DNA from: CAZFAT01 sp964517075 | Lineage (GTDB): Bacteria > Acidobacteriota > Vicinamibacteria > Vicinamibacterales > SCN-69-37 | DNA length: 34,526 nucleotides | Assembly (NCBI GenBank): GCA_964517075.1 | Contig: CAZFAT010000084.1 | Coordinates: 1-34,526 of the forward strand | Reading direction: 5' to 3' | Part shown: positions 22,028-29,399 of the stretch, in pieces | How the letters are laid out: each line of letters opens with the position of its first letter | How positions within the stretch are numbered: position 1 is the stretch's first letter | Translations under genes and position numbers: made by a program | Notes under the pieces: generated by a model | Databases searched by the model: none | The model's input: only the letters and a program-made list of their open reading frames with translations | What the model was told of the DNA's origin: nothing

Positions 22028-23407
22028 ATGTTCAACAAGATCCTGATCGCAAATCGCGGCGAGATCGCCCTGCGCGTCATCTGCGCGTGCCGTGAGCTCG
22101 GCATCAAGACGGTCGCCGTCTACTCGGAGGCTGACGAGCACTCGCTCCATGTCCGGTTTGCGGACGAGGACGTGTGCATTGGGCCGGCCCGCAGCATGGA
22201 CAGCTACCTGAACGTGCCCGCCATCATCAGCGCCGCCGAGATCACGGGTGCCGATGCTTTGCACCCGGGCTACGGGTTCCTTTCGGAAAGCGCCTACCTG
22301 GCCGAGGTCTGCGAGGCCTGCCACATCAAGTTCATCGGGCCCTTTCCGAACACGATTCGGCTGATGGGCGACAAAGCCCGCGCGCGCCGCGCGATGAAGA
22401 AGGCGGGCGTGCCGGTGCTGCCGGGCAGCGACGGCCCGGTCCAGGGGGAGGAGCAGGCCCTCAAGGTCGCCAGGGAGCTGGGCTATCCGGTCATCATCAA
22501 AGCGGTGGCCGGCGGGGGCGGGCGCGGCATGCGCGTGGTGCGCGCCGAAGACGAGCTGCCGCAGGCGCTGAAGACCGCGACGCGGGAGGCGGAGGCGGCG
22601 TTCGGTGTCGGCGACGTGTATCTCGAGAAGTACCTCGAGGCCCCACGGCACATCGAGATTCAGGTGCTCGGGGATCATCATGGCAACGTCGTCCACTTGG
22701 GCGAGCGGGAGTGTTCGATTCAGCGGCGGCACCAGAAGCTGATTGAGGAAGCGCCGTCGGTCGCCCTCACCGAGAAGCAGCGTCGCCGCCTCGGGGCCAC
22801 GGTCGTGGATGCGGCGCGCGCTGTCCAGTATGCCAACGCCGGGACGTTCGAGTTCCTGATGGACAAGACCGGCCGGTTCTACTTCCTGGAAGCCAATACC
22901 CGCTTGCAGGTCGAGCATCCCGTCACCGAGTTCGTCACGGGTGTGGACATCGTCAAGGAGCAGATTCTCGTGGCGGCTGGACGCCGGCTGTCGTTCCGGC
23001 AGAGCGACATCGAAATCCGGGGCCATTCGATCGAGTGCCGGATCAACGCCGAGGACCCCGACACGTTCGTGCCGAGCCCCGGAGTGATTCATGCGTTCAG
23101 CGTGCCGGGCGGTCCCGGCGTCCGCGTGGACTCCTACGTGCACTCGGAGTGCACGATTTCCCCCTACTACGATTCGCTGATTGCGAAGATCATCACGCAC
23201 GGCCGCAATCGCGAGGAAGCCATCGCGCGGATGCGGCGCACGCTCGAGATGACGGTCATCGACGGCATCAAGACCTCGATTCCGCTGCACCTCAAGGTGC
23301 TGGCCGATCCGGACTTTGTCGCGGGCCGGCTGAACACCGGGTTCATGGACCGCTTCATGCCGGAGAAGGCCCGCATGAGCGGCCGGCCGCTCGCAGAGAG
23401 CGCCTAG
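22028..23407 (+). CDS. accC: Biotin carboxylase subunit of acetyl-CoA carboxylase
   Basis: A 459-residue ATP-grasp enzyme that carboxylates biotin on AccB. Motifs in order: KILIANRGEIALRVICACRE at the start, HPGYGFLSESAYLAEVCEA, KAVAGGGGRGMRVVR (glycine-rich ATP loop near residues 159-173), HIEIQVLGDHHGNVVHLGER, ECSIQRRHQKLIEEAPS and FYFLEANTRLQVEHPVTE, with the catalytic Glu and Arg. The C-terminal part (GHSIECRINAEDP) completes the family. Slightly longer than E. coli AccC (449). thiE follows in the same frame after a TAG stop. Confidence 0.97.
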   Translation: MFNKILIANRGEIALRVICACRELGIKTVAVYSEADEHSLHVRFADEDVCIGPARSMDSYLNVPAIISAAEITGADALHPGYGFLSESAYLAEVCEACHIKFIGPFPNTIRLMGDKARARRAMKKAGVPVLPGSDGPVQGEEQALKVARELGYPVIIKAVAGGGGRGMRVVRAEDELPQALKTATREAEAAFGVGDVYLEKYLEAPRHIEIQVLGDHHGNVVHLGERECSIQRRHQKLIEEAPSVALTEKQRRRLGATVVDAARAVQYANAGTFEFLMDKTGRFYFLEANTRLQVEHPVTEFVTGVDIVKEQILVAAGRRLSFRQSDIEIRGHSIECRINAEDPDTFVPSPGVIHAFSVPGGPGVRVDSYVHSECTISPYYDSLIAKIITHGRNREEAIARMRRTLEMTVIDGIKTSIPLHLKVLADPDFVAGRLNTGFMDRFMPEKARMSGRPLAESA

Positions 23408-23530
23408 TCGCCGAGGAGCGGTTCCGCGCCCGGCGCCTCTTCGTCCTCCGCACGCCGCCTGGTTCTGTCCAGGCTGTACGCGATCCTCGACATCGATCTC
23501 GCCGGACGCCGCGGTCTGGAACCGGATGCG

Positions 23531-24103
23531 TTGTGCGCCGACTGGCTGGCGGCCGGTGTGCGACTCGTGCAGCTTCGGGCCAAGAGCGCTTCCGCCGCCG
23601 AAACGCTCGCGCTGGCGGAACGGCTCGCCGTCCGCGCCCGCGCCGCGGCCGCGCTATTCGTCGTCAATGACCGGTTGGATGTGGCCGTGCTGTCCGGAGC
23701 GGACGGGGTCCACGTCGGGCAGCAGGACCTGACGCCACGCGAGGTCCGGCGCGCGTGTGCCGAACTGCCTGTGGCTGCCACCCTCATGGTTGGCTGTTCG
23801 ACCCACAACGAGCCTCAGCTCGTCGCCGGTCTCGAGGAGCCCGTCAGCTATCTCGCGATCGGTCCGGTGTTTGCGACGACGACCAAGGCCGAGCCCGATC
23901 CGGTGATTGGCCTCGAGGGTGTGCGCCGCGCCGCGACGCACACGCGCGCCGCGGGCATTCCGCTCGTGGCGATTGGCGGCATCGACCAGTCCAACGCGCG
24001 CGCCGTCATCGACGCCGGCGCGGACATCGTGGCGATGGCTGGAGACCTCACAACCAGCGACGCCGCGGCGCGGGCTGTGGCGCTGATTCGGCTCCTGCAG
24101 TGA
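23531..24103 (+). CDS. thiE: Thiamine-phosphate synthase (N-terminal start uncertain)
   Basis: A TIM-barrel enzyme that joins HMP-PP and thiazole phosphate to thiamine phosphate. Motifs: VRLVQLRAKSASAAETLALA, LFVVNDRLDVAVLSGADGVH, VGQQDLTPREVRRA, MVGCSTHNEPQ, YLAIGPVFATTTKAEPDP and IPLVAIGGIDQSNARAVIDA. The first barrel strand LYAILDIDLAGRRG is encoded upstream, at 23474-23515, but the only ATG/GTG/TTG in frame after the accC stop is TTG 23531, which would delete it. A CTG start at 23459-23474 or another unusual start is likely; GAGGAG at 23413-23418 may belong to it. So the true gene probably begins near 23460. No TPP riboswitch is seen because the gene follows accC directly. Confidence 0.85.
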   Translation: MCADWLAAGVRLVQLRAKSASAAETLALAERLAVRARAAAALFVVNDRLDVAVLSGADGVHVGQQDLTPREVRRACAELPVAATLMVGCSTHNEPQLVAGLEEPVSYLAIGPVFATTTKAEPDPVIGLEGVRRAATHTRAAGIPLVAIGGIDQSNARAVIDAGADIVAMAGDLTTSDAAARAVALIRLLQ

Positions 24104-24138
24104 GGGATGGAAGGGCCATCAATGCGTCGTCAGTGCCA

Positions 24139-24144
24139 TATCAT
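24139..24144 (+). promoter_or_regulatory. -10 element just upstream of folD
   Basis: TATCAT ends nine bases before the ATG of folD (24154), with no ribosome binding site between. It is part of the recurring TANNNT-plus-6-to-9-nt pattern of this window. Confidence 0.4.
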
Positions 24145-24153
24145 CTCTAGTGG

Positions 24154-25098
24154 ATGACCTGCCGACGTCTTGACGGTACCGCCGCGGCTGCTGCGATTCG
24201 CGCGGAGCTCGCCCCTCAGGTGGCCGCGTTTGCCGCCAGGCGAGGTCGGCCGCCGTGGCTGGCGATCGTGCTCGTCGGCGACGATCCGGCGTCAGCCGTG
24301 TACGTGCGCGGCAAGGAACGGACGGGCGGGGAAACCGGCCTGCGCGTCACCGTCAGGCGCCTGCCCGCGGACACGCCGCTGTCGGAGGTTCTCGGGCTCA
24401 TCCGCGCGTTCAATGACGACGACGAGTGCGATGGGATTCTGGTGCAGTCGCCGCTGCCGGCGGCGATGGGAGCGGACGCCGAGATGCGAGTGGTCGAGGC
24501 GATTGCCCCGGCCAAGGACGTCGATGGCCTGCATCCCTGCAACGTGGGCCTTGTCGTGGAAGGCCGAGCGCGCCTCGCGCCCTGCACGCCGTCGGGCGTC
24601 ATCGAGCTGCTCGATCGCGAGCGTGTGCCGATCGCCGGCCGTCATGCCGTGGTCATTGGCCGCAGCGGGATCGTGGGGAAACCGATGAGCCTGCTTCTTC
24701 TGCAGCGCGACGCGACCGTGTCCATCTGCCATTCGAAGACGGCGAACCTGGCAGCCATCACCTCGCAGGCGGACATCCTCGTCAGCGCGGTGGGCCGGCC
24801 AGGTTTCGTGAAGCCGGCCATGGTCAAGCCGGGGGCCGCGGTCGTCGATGTGGGGACGACTCCCATCACCGACCAGGCACTCGCGGTGCGGCTCTTTGGC
24901 GAGAACAGCCCCCGTCTTGCCACCCTTGCCGCCAAGGGCTCGATCGTCGTCGGTGACGTCCACCCGTCCGTGACCGACGTCGCCGGCGCGCTGTCGCCGG
25001 TGCCCGGCGGTGTCGGGCCGCTGACGATCGCGATGCTCCTGAAGAACACGCTGACCGCTGCTGAAGGACGGGAAAGATCGACGTCGGGAGTTCATTAA
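24154..25098 (+). CDS. folD: Bifunctional methylenetetrahydrofolate dehydrogenase / methenyltetrahydrofolate cyclohydrolase
   Basis: A 314-residue cytosolic FolD that interconverts 5,10-methylene-, methenyl- and 10-formyl-THF with NADP. Visible motifs are YVRGKERTGGETGLRV with the catalytic Lys, DGILVQSPLPAAM, KDVDGLHPCNVGLV, PCTPSGVIELLDRE, the NADP loop VVIGRSGIVGKPMSLLLL, VSICHSKTANLAAIT and the family tail GDVHPSVTDVAGALSPVPGG. It is slightly longer than the E. coli enzyme (288), with an extra tail. Its TAA stop lies inside the left arm of the shared terminator with coaE. Confidence 0.96.
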   Translation: MTCRRLDGTAAAAAIRAELAPQVAAFAARRGRPPWLAIVLVGDDPASAVYVRGKERTGGETGLRVTVRRLPADTPLSEVLGLIRAFNDDDECDGILVQSPLPAAMGADAEMRVVEAIAPAKDVDGLHPCNVGLVVEGRARLAPCTPSGVIELLDRERVPIAGRHAVVIGRSGIVGKPMSLLLLQRDATVSICHSKTANLAAITSQADILVSAVGRPGFVKPAMVKPGAAVVDVGTTPITDQALAVRLFGENSPRLATLAAKGSIVVGDVHPSVTDVAGALSPVPGGVGPLTIAMLLKNTLTAAEGRERSTSGVH

Positions 25099-25125
25099 GA
25101 CGCGTCCGATCTGCACTGCGTCTTA
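25096..25125. terminator. Bidirectional terminator with both stop codons in its arms
   Basis: TAAGACGC (25096-25103) and GCGTCTTA (25118-25125) form a perfect 8-bp stem around a 14-base loop. The TAA of folD (25096-25098) opens the left arm, and the TAA of coaE (25125 to 25123 on the minus strand) opens the right arm, so the whole intergenic region is one hairpin serving both genes. Confidence 0.65.
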
Positions 25126-25752
25126 GCCACCTGACGTCGATCGTTCGGACAGCTTCTGCCACACGGCCTCAACCTGCCGGTCGGTCTCCTCGAACGTGCC
25201 TGACGTGTCGATGACATAGTCGGCGAGACGCGCCTTTTCCTCGATCGGCCATTGGCTGGCCAGCCGGGCGCGCGCGTCGGCGAGAGACAGGGCGTCGCGC
25301 GCCATCAGCCGGTCAATCTGCTGCTGGTGCGTGCACGCGGCCACGACCACCTGGTCGAAGTCGTCTTCGCGTCGCGTTTCGTACAGCAGCGGAATGCTGG
25401 CCACCGCCACGGTCGCGCCGGGCCCTCGTGACTCGAGATCGTCGAACCACTGTCGGATTCCCCGGTAGACCACGGGGTGGACGATGGCCTCCAGGTCGGC
25501 CCGGGCGGCGGGGTTGGCGAAGACGATCGAGGCCAGCGCGGCGCGGTTCAGGTCGCCCGTCGGAGCCAGCACGCCGGCGCCGAAGCGAGCCGCCACCGCC
25601 GCCAGGCCCGGCGTGCCGGGAGTCACCGCATCGCGCGCCAGGACATCGGCGTCGATGACCGGCGCCCCGAGAGCGGCCAGGCGTGCGGCGCAATAGGACT
25701 TGCCCGTGGCGATCCCGCCTGTGAGAGCGACCCGCAGCAGTCGTGGCGCCAA
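25123..25752 (-). CDS. coaE: Dephospho-CoA kinase
   Basis: A 209-residue P-loop kinase that makes coenzyme A by phosphorylating the 3'-OH of dephospho-CoA. VALTGGIATGKSYCAARLAA is the Walker A loop (residues 8-27), followed by APVIDADVLARDAVTPGTPG, EAIVHPVVYRGIRQWFDDLE, IPLLYETRREDDFDQVVV and RLMARDALSLADARARLASQ. The start is TTG 25752, six bases after the lapB stop; no ATG is available before the P-loop, so the TTG is needed. It is the last gene of the kdsB operon and ends in the terminator shared with folD. Confidence 0.95.
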   Translation of the reverse strand: MAPRLLRVALTGGIATGKSYCAARLAALGAPVIDADVLARDAVTPGTPGLAAVAARFGAGVLAPTGDLNRAALASIVFANPAARADLEAIVHPVVYRGIRQWFDDLESRGPGATVAVASIPLLYETRREDDFDQVVVAACTHQQQIDRLMARDALSLADARARLASQWPIEEKARLADYVIDTSGTFEETDRQVEAVWQKLSERSTSGG

Positions 25753-25758
25753 GGACCG

Positions 25759-26994
25759 TTATTGCACCAGACCCGCCGGTATTTCCGCCTCGTTGTCCGT
25801 GGCCGGCGTGATGCGTTCCTCGACGAACGAGTTCCACTCGTGGCAGTGCGGGCACTGCCAGAGGAGTTCGGTGCTGCGGTAGCGGCAGCGGATGCAGACG
25901 TGCGGGTCCAGATAGAAGACCGACTGCCGGGTGACCTCGATGTACCGCGCCACGAGCTGTCGCGGCAGGTCCAGCGCCGAGAGCGTCGCCCAGATGGCCT
26001 GGTGGATCGCCAGGGCGTGCGGATTGTGTTCGAGCGCCTCGAACAGCAGCTCAATCGCCCGCGCCGGCTGGTCCCGGCCGGCGAGGTGCCGGGCGAGCGC
26101 AGTCCGCGCGCGCCACTCGCGCGGTGAGGCCACGGTCAGGCGCATGCAGAGTTCCTCGAATCGGCGGTCACCCCCGGCGGCCGCGTATGCGCCCTCCAGG
26201 CGGTCGAGCGCCAGATACGCCCGGTCGGGCGAGACGTCGATCGCGCGTTCCCATGTCGCGATGGCCGCAGAGAGGTCGCCCTTTTTCGCCTGGGCGTCCC
26301 CGAGGTGGAGATAGGTCGAGACCACGCCGGGATCGAGGTCAATCGCCGCTTCGAATCGCTGGGCGGCTTCAGCCGCCCGTCCTTCCTTCAGCGCCTGCAG
26401 CCCGATCTCGTTCTCGAGGAACGCGAGGATGAGCTGAGATTTCGGCTGGTCGGGCGGTCCCGCGATCTGGGCGAGCCGCTGGCGGGTGACGTAGGCCTCC
26501 TGCCACTGGTGCTGGTCTTCCTGCAGCTTCTCGAGATTGATGAGCGCCGCCTCGTTCTTGGGATCGAGTTTGAGCACGTCCGAGAACGCCGCGACGGCGC
26601 GATCCACGAAGCCGCCCCGGCGATAGTCAAGGCCCAGGCACAGGAGCACGTTGGCGTGTTCCTCACGGCTCAGCCGCGGCTGCTGCAGCAGCGCTTGGTG
26701 CTCCTGGATGGCCCGGCCGACTTGTCCCTTCTCGCGGTACAGATTACCGAGAACGAGCCGCAACTCGAGCGCGGCCGGATCCACCCGTGCGGCCTTCTCC
26801 AGTTCGTCGATCGCCAGATCCACCTGGCCGGCGACAAGGTAGTTGAGGCCCAGGATGAAGTGCGGCGACTGCCGCACGCGCCGGCGATCCACCCAGCGTC
26901 CTTCGGTGAGCTTGTAGCGCTCCCAGGCCTTTCCGGCGGCCAGCCCGATCAGCAGGGCGATGAGCACGCCGAAGAGGAGTCCGTAATCCTGCAT
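25759..26994 (-). CDS. lapB: Lipopolysaccharide assembly protein B (LapB/YciM-like)
   Basis: A 411-residue TPR protein anchored in the inner membrane. The ATG at 26994 (MQDYGLLFGVLIALLIGLAA) gives an N-terminal transmembrane helix; an in-frame TTG at 27000 is less likely. Many TPR units follow (for example NYLVAGQVDLAIDELEKAAR, VLGNLYREKGQVGRAIQEHQ), and the C-terminus has a rubredoxin-like metal knuckle with two CxxC pairs, CIRCRYRS and CPHCHEWNSF. This combination, TM helix, TPR repeats and zinc knuckle, defines LapB. In E. coli it steers FtsH to degrade LpxC and so sets lipid A flux. Its place inside a Kdo operon supports the same job. It starts two bases after the kdsC stop. Confidence 0.9.
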   Translation of the reverse strand: MQDYGLLFGVLIALLIGLAAGKAWERYKLTEGRWVDRRRVRQSPHFILGLNYLVAGQVDLAIDELEKAARVDPAALELRLVLGNLYREKGQVGRAIQEHQALLQQPRLSREEHANVLLCLGLDYRRGGFVDRAVAAFSDVLKLDPKNEAALINLEKLQEDQHQWQEAYVTRQRLAQIAGPPDQPKSQLILAFLENEIGLQALKEGRAAEAAQRFEAAIDLDPGVVSTYLHLGDAQAKKGDLSAAIATWERAIDVSPDRAYLALDRLEGAYAAAGGDRRFEELCMRLTVASPREWRARTALARHLAGRDQPARAIELLFEALEHNPHALAIHQAIWATLSALDLPRQLVARYIEVTRQSVFYLDPHVCIRCRYRSTELLWQCPHCHEWNSFVEERITPATDNEAEIPAGLVQ

Positions 26995-26996
26995 GG

Positions 26997-27533
26997 TCAA
27001 ACCAGATGGCGGCGGACGATGTCATCCCATCGGCCGCGGGCACGGAAGATGAGCTCGACGAACTCGCGCACCGCGCCGCGGCCGCCCGGCGCGCGGCTGA
27101 CCCAGTGCACCCGGGTCCGGACGTCCTCGACGGCGTCGGCGGGTGAGGCCGAGAGCCCCACGCGGGCCAGGATCGGCAGGTCCAGCAGGTCGTCGCCCAT
27201 GTAGGCGACCTGCTCGTCCGAGAAACCGTGCGACGCGAGAATGCCCGCGTATCCCTCCCGCTTGTCGGGCCCGCCCTGGGAGACGATCGTAATGCCCAGT
27301 TCCGTGGCGCGCCGCGACGTGGCGCCCGAGGGCCGGCCGCTCAGCAGGCCCACGGCGAGCCCCTCGTGCCGCGCCCAGACCAGCGCGGCGCCGTCGCGGA
27401 TGAAGAACGTCTTGTGTTCGTCGCGCGTTGACCGGATCGCGACCCCGCCATCGGTCAGCACGCCATCCACATCCAGCAATAGTAGTCGCACCCGGCGGGC
27501 GCGGACATGGACGTCTTCAAGGGGGAGGGGCAT
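26997..27533 (-). CDS. kdsC: 3-deoxy-D-manno-octulosonate 8-phosphate phosphatase
   Basis: A 178-residue HAD-superfamily enzyme (subfamily C0) that dephosphorylates Kdo-8-phosphate to Kdo. The start is ATG 27533 (MPLPLEDVHVRARRV); the open frame continues upstream but in non-family sequence. LLLLDVDGVLTDGG (17-30) carries the nucleophile Asp and the acid/base Asp; GLLSGRPSGATSRRATELG holds the Ser/Arg motif II, and KREGYAGILASHGF plus VAYMGDDLLDLPILARVGLS motifs III and IV. The length matches E. coli KdsC (188). It is between kdsD (23 bases) and lapB (2 bases). Confidence 0.94.
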   Translation of the reverse strand: MPLPLEDVHVRARRVRLLLLDVDGVLTDGGVAIRSTRDEHKTFFIRDGAALVWARHEGLAVGLLSGRPSGATSRRATELGITIVSQGGPDKREGYAGILASHGFSDEQVAYMGDDLLDLPILARVGLSASPADAVEDVRTRVHWVSRAPGGRGAVREFVELIFRARGRWDDIVRRHLV

Positions 27534-27556
27534 GGGGGAGGTCCGGCGGCCTCCGC

Positions 27557-28537
27557 CTAGACCATCTGCGTCCGCCACAAGTCGTGGAGATGCACGACGC
27601 CCTCGGCGCGACCCAACTCGTCCACGACGACAACCGAGGTGATTCGGCGCTCTTCCATGAGCCGCAGCGCATCCACGGCGAGCAGCGTCCGACCGATGGT
27701 CACCGGCCGCCTCGTCATTACATCGGCCGCGCGCCGTTCCAGCAGATTGGATCCGGACGTCATGTGCCGGCGGAGGTCCCCGTCGGTGACCACACCCTGC
27801 AGCACGCCCTGAGGGTCGAGCACGCACGTCATCCCCAGCCGCTTGCTGGACATCTGGTGGATGACGTCCCTCATCAGCGCGTCGGGGCTGACCTTCGGCA
27901 GCGCGTCGCCCGCGTGCATCAGCGCCTCCACGCGCATCAACTTGCGGCCCAGCCGCCCGCCCGGATGGAGCGTCGCGAAGTGCTCCTCGCCGAAGCCCTT
28001 ACGCCGCGAGAGCGTCATCGCGAGCGCATCCCCCAGCGCCAGCGTCGCCGTCGTGCTGGCCGTGGGGGCGAGGTTCATGGGGCACGCCTCCTCGGGAACT
28101 TCGCAGCTCAGCGTGATGTCCGCGGACTGACCGAGCGTGGATCGTGGATTGCCGGTCAGCGCGATGAGCTTCGCGCCCAGCCGTCGGATGGCTTCGAGCA
28201 GGCGAATCAACTCGTCCGTCTCGCCGCTGTAGGACAGCGCGATCACCACATCGCCGGCTTGTACGACGCCCAGATCGCCGTGCACCGCCTCGGCGGCGTG
28301 CAGAAAGATGGCCGGGGTGCCGGTGCTCGAGAGCGTCGCTGAGAGCTTGTGGGCGATGATCCCCGACTTGCCCATGCCGGTCACGATGACGCGACCCGCA
28401 CACTGGTGCAGCAGATCGACGGCCCGCTGAAAATTTCCGTTGAGTTTGGGGATGAGCCCGAGAATCGCCGCCGCTTCGGTCTGCAGTACCCGCTTCGCGA
28501 GGTCGAGCGGATCGGACGAGGCCGACGGGCTGGACAT
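27557..28537 (-). CDS. kdsD: Arabinose-5-phosphate isomerase
   Basis: A 326-residue isomerase that converts ribulose-5-phosphate to arabinose-5-phosphate, the first committed step of Kdo synthesis. The SIS domain (residues about 35-180) shows VIVTGMGKSGIIAHKLSATL, AAEAVHGDLGVVQAGDVVIA and SYSGETDELIRLLEAI, and EEACPMNLAPTASTTATLAL is the active-site loop. Two CBS repeats follow (MRDVIHQMSSKRLGMTCVLD and DVMTRRPVTIGRTLLAVDAL). The length equals that of E. coli KdsD/KpsF-type enzymes. Its ATG overlaps the kdsA stop as TGATG, so translation is coupled. Confidence 0.95.
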   Translation of the reverse strand: MSSPSASSDPLDLAKRVLQTEAAAILGLIPKLNGNFQRAVDLLHQCAGRVIVTGMGKSGIIAHKLSATLSSTGTPAIFLHAAEAVHGDLGVVQAGDVVIALSYSGETDELIRLLEAIRRLGAKLIALTGNPRSTLGQSADITLSCEVPEEACPMNLAPTASTTATLALGDALAMTLSRRKGFGEEHFATLHPGGRLGRKLMRVEALMHAGDALPKVSPDALMRDVIHQMSSKRLGMTCVLDPQGVLQGVVTDGDLRRHMTSGSNLLERRAADVMTRRPVTIGRTLLAVDALRLMEERRITSVVVVDELGRAEGVVHLHDLWRTQMV

Positions 28538-29373
28538 CAGGACTGGCTCGTCAGCACCGGCTTGACGACCGCGTTGATGCGGACCAGTCGATCGAGCAGC
28601 GACGCGAGCCGGTCGAGCCGGAACGCGTTCTGGGCGTCGCTCCGCGCGCGGGCTGGTTCCTCATGGACCTCGAGGAACACGCCGTCAACACCGGCCGCCA
28701 CGCCGGCGGCCGCCAGCGGCTCGATGAACTCAGCGAGACCCGCGGTGACCCCATCGCCAGCACCCGGCAACTGCAGGCTGTGCGTCACGTCGAAGACGAC
28801 CGGGCTCCCCAGGCTGCGCATCATCGGAAATGCGCGCATGTCCACCACGAGGTTGTTGTAGCCGAACGAGAACCCCCGTTCGGTGATGAACACGCGGCCG
28901 TTGCCCGCGGCGCGGACTTTCTCGAGCGGGTGCCGCATGTCGAGCGGGGCGAGAAACTGACCCTTCTTGATGTTCACGACGCGTCCAGTTCGCGCCGCTG
29001 CGACGATGAGATCGGTTTGCCGGGACAGGAAGGCGGGAATCTGGAGCACGTCGGCCACAGCGGCGACCGGCTCGGCCTGCCAGGTTTCATGAATGTCCGT
29101 CAGCACGGGCACGCCCACTTCGCGGCGGACGCGGGCCAGCACCGGCAGGCCTTCCTCGAGACCGGGACCGCGAAACGACGACCCGGATGTGCGGTTGGCC
29201 TTGTCGAAGGAGGCCTTGAAAACGTAGGGCACGCCGGCCCGGCGCGCAATTTCCGCGATCGACTGGCCGAGCCGCAGCGCGTGATCGGCGCTCTCGATCA
29301 CGCACGGCCCGGCAATCAGGACGAGTTCGTGCCGTCCCAGCACGACATCGTCGGTAATGCGGACCTCGGTCAC
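28537..29373 (-). CDS. kdsA: 3-deoxy-D-manno-octulosonate 8-phosphate synthase (metal-dependent type)
   Basis: A 278-residue aldolase that condenses arabinose-5-phosphate with phosphoenolpyruvate to Kdo-8-phosphate. The start is GTG 29373, with TATAAT six bases upstream and no ribosome binding site; the longer frame upstream is shadow. Motifs are LIAGPCVIESADHALRLG, VFKASFDKANRTSGSSFRGP, LTDIHETWQAEPVA, IPAFLSRQTDLIVAAARTG, NIKKGQFLAPLDMRHPLEKV, ITERGFSFGYNNLVVDMRAF and FDVTHSLQLPG. Cys24 in GPC replaces the Asn of E. coli, and the His, Glu and Asp partners are in DVTHS, FLEVHEEP and RSDAQ, so it belongs to the metal-dependent (Aquifex-type) class. Confidence 0.96.
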   Translation of the reverse strand: MTEVRITDDVVLGRHELVLIAGPCVIESADHALRLGQSIAEIARRAGVPYVFKASFDKANRTSGSSFRGPGLEEGLPVLARVRREVGVPVLTDIHETWQAEPVAAVADVLQIPAFLSRQTDLIVAAARTGRVVNIKKGQFLAPLDMRHPLEKVRAAGNGRVFITERGFSFGYNNLVVDMRAFPMMRSLGSPVVFDVTHSLQLPGAGDGVTAGLAEFIEPLAAAGVAAGVDGVFLEVHEEPARARSDAQNAFRLDRLASLLDRLVRINAVVKPVLTSQS

Positions 29374-29379
29374 GCTGAG

Positions 29380-29385
29380 ATTATA
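29380..29385 (-). promoter_or_regulatory. -10 element just upstream of kdsA
   Basis: On the minus strand a perfect TATAAT (29385 to 29380) ends six bases before the GTG of kdsA (29373). No good -35 box is seen at 16-18 bases upstream. It may give kdsA and the downstream genes their own leaderless transcript inside the operon. Confidence 0.4.
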
Positions 29386-29399
29386 GGGCCCTCGACCTG

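Noticed and set aside
21968..23290. 440-codon minus-strand frame opposite accC
   Set aside because: accC is unambiguous; the antisense frame has shadow composition and no ribosome binding site.
23408..23530. TPP riboswitch before thiE
   Set aside because: thiE follows accC with a gap of at most about 120 bases that itself encodes the conserved ThiE N-terminus; no THI-box-like CTGAGA core is present.
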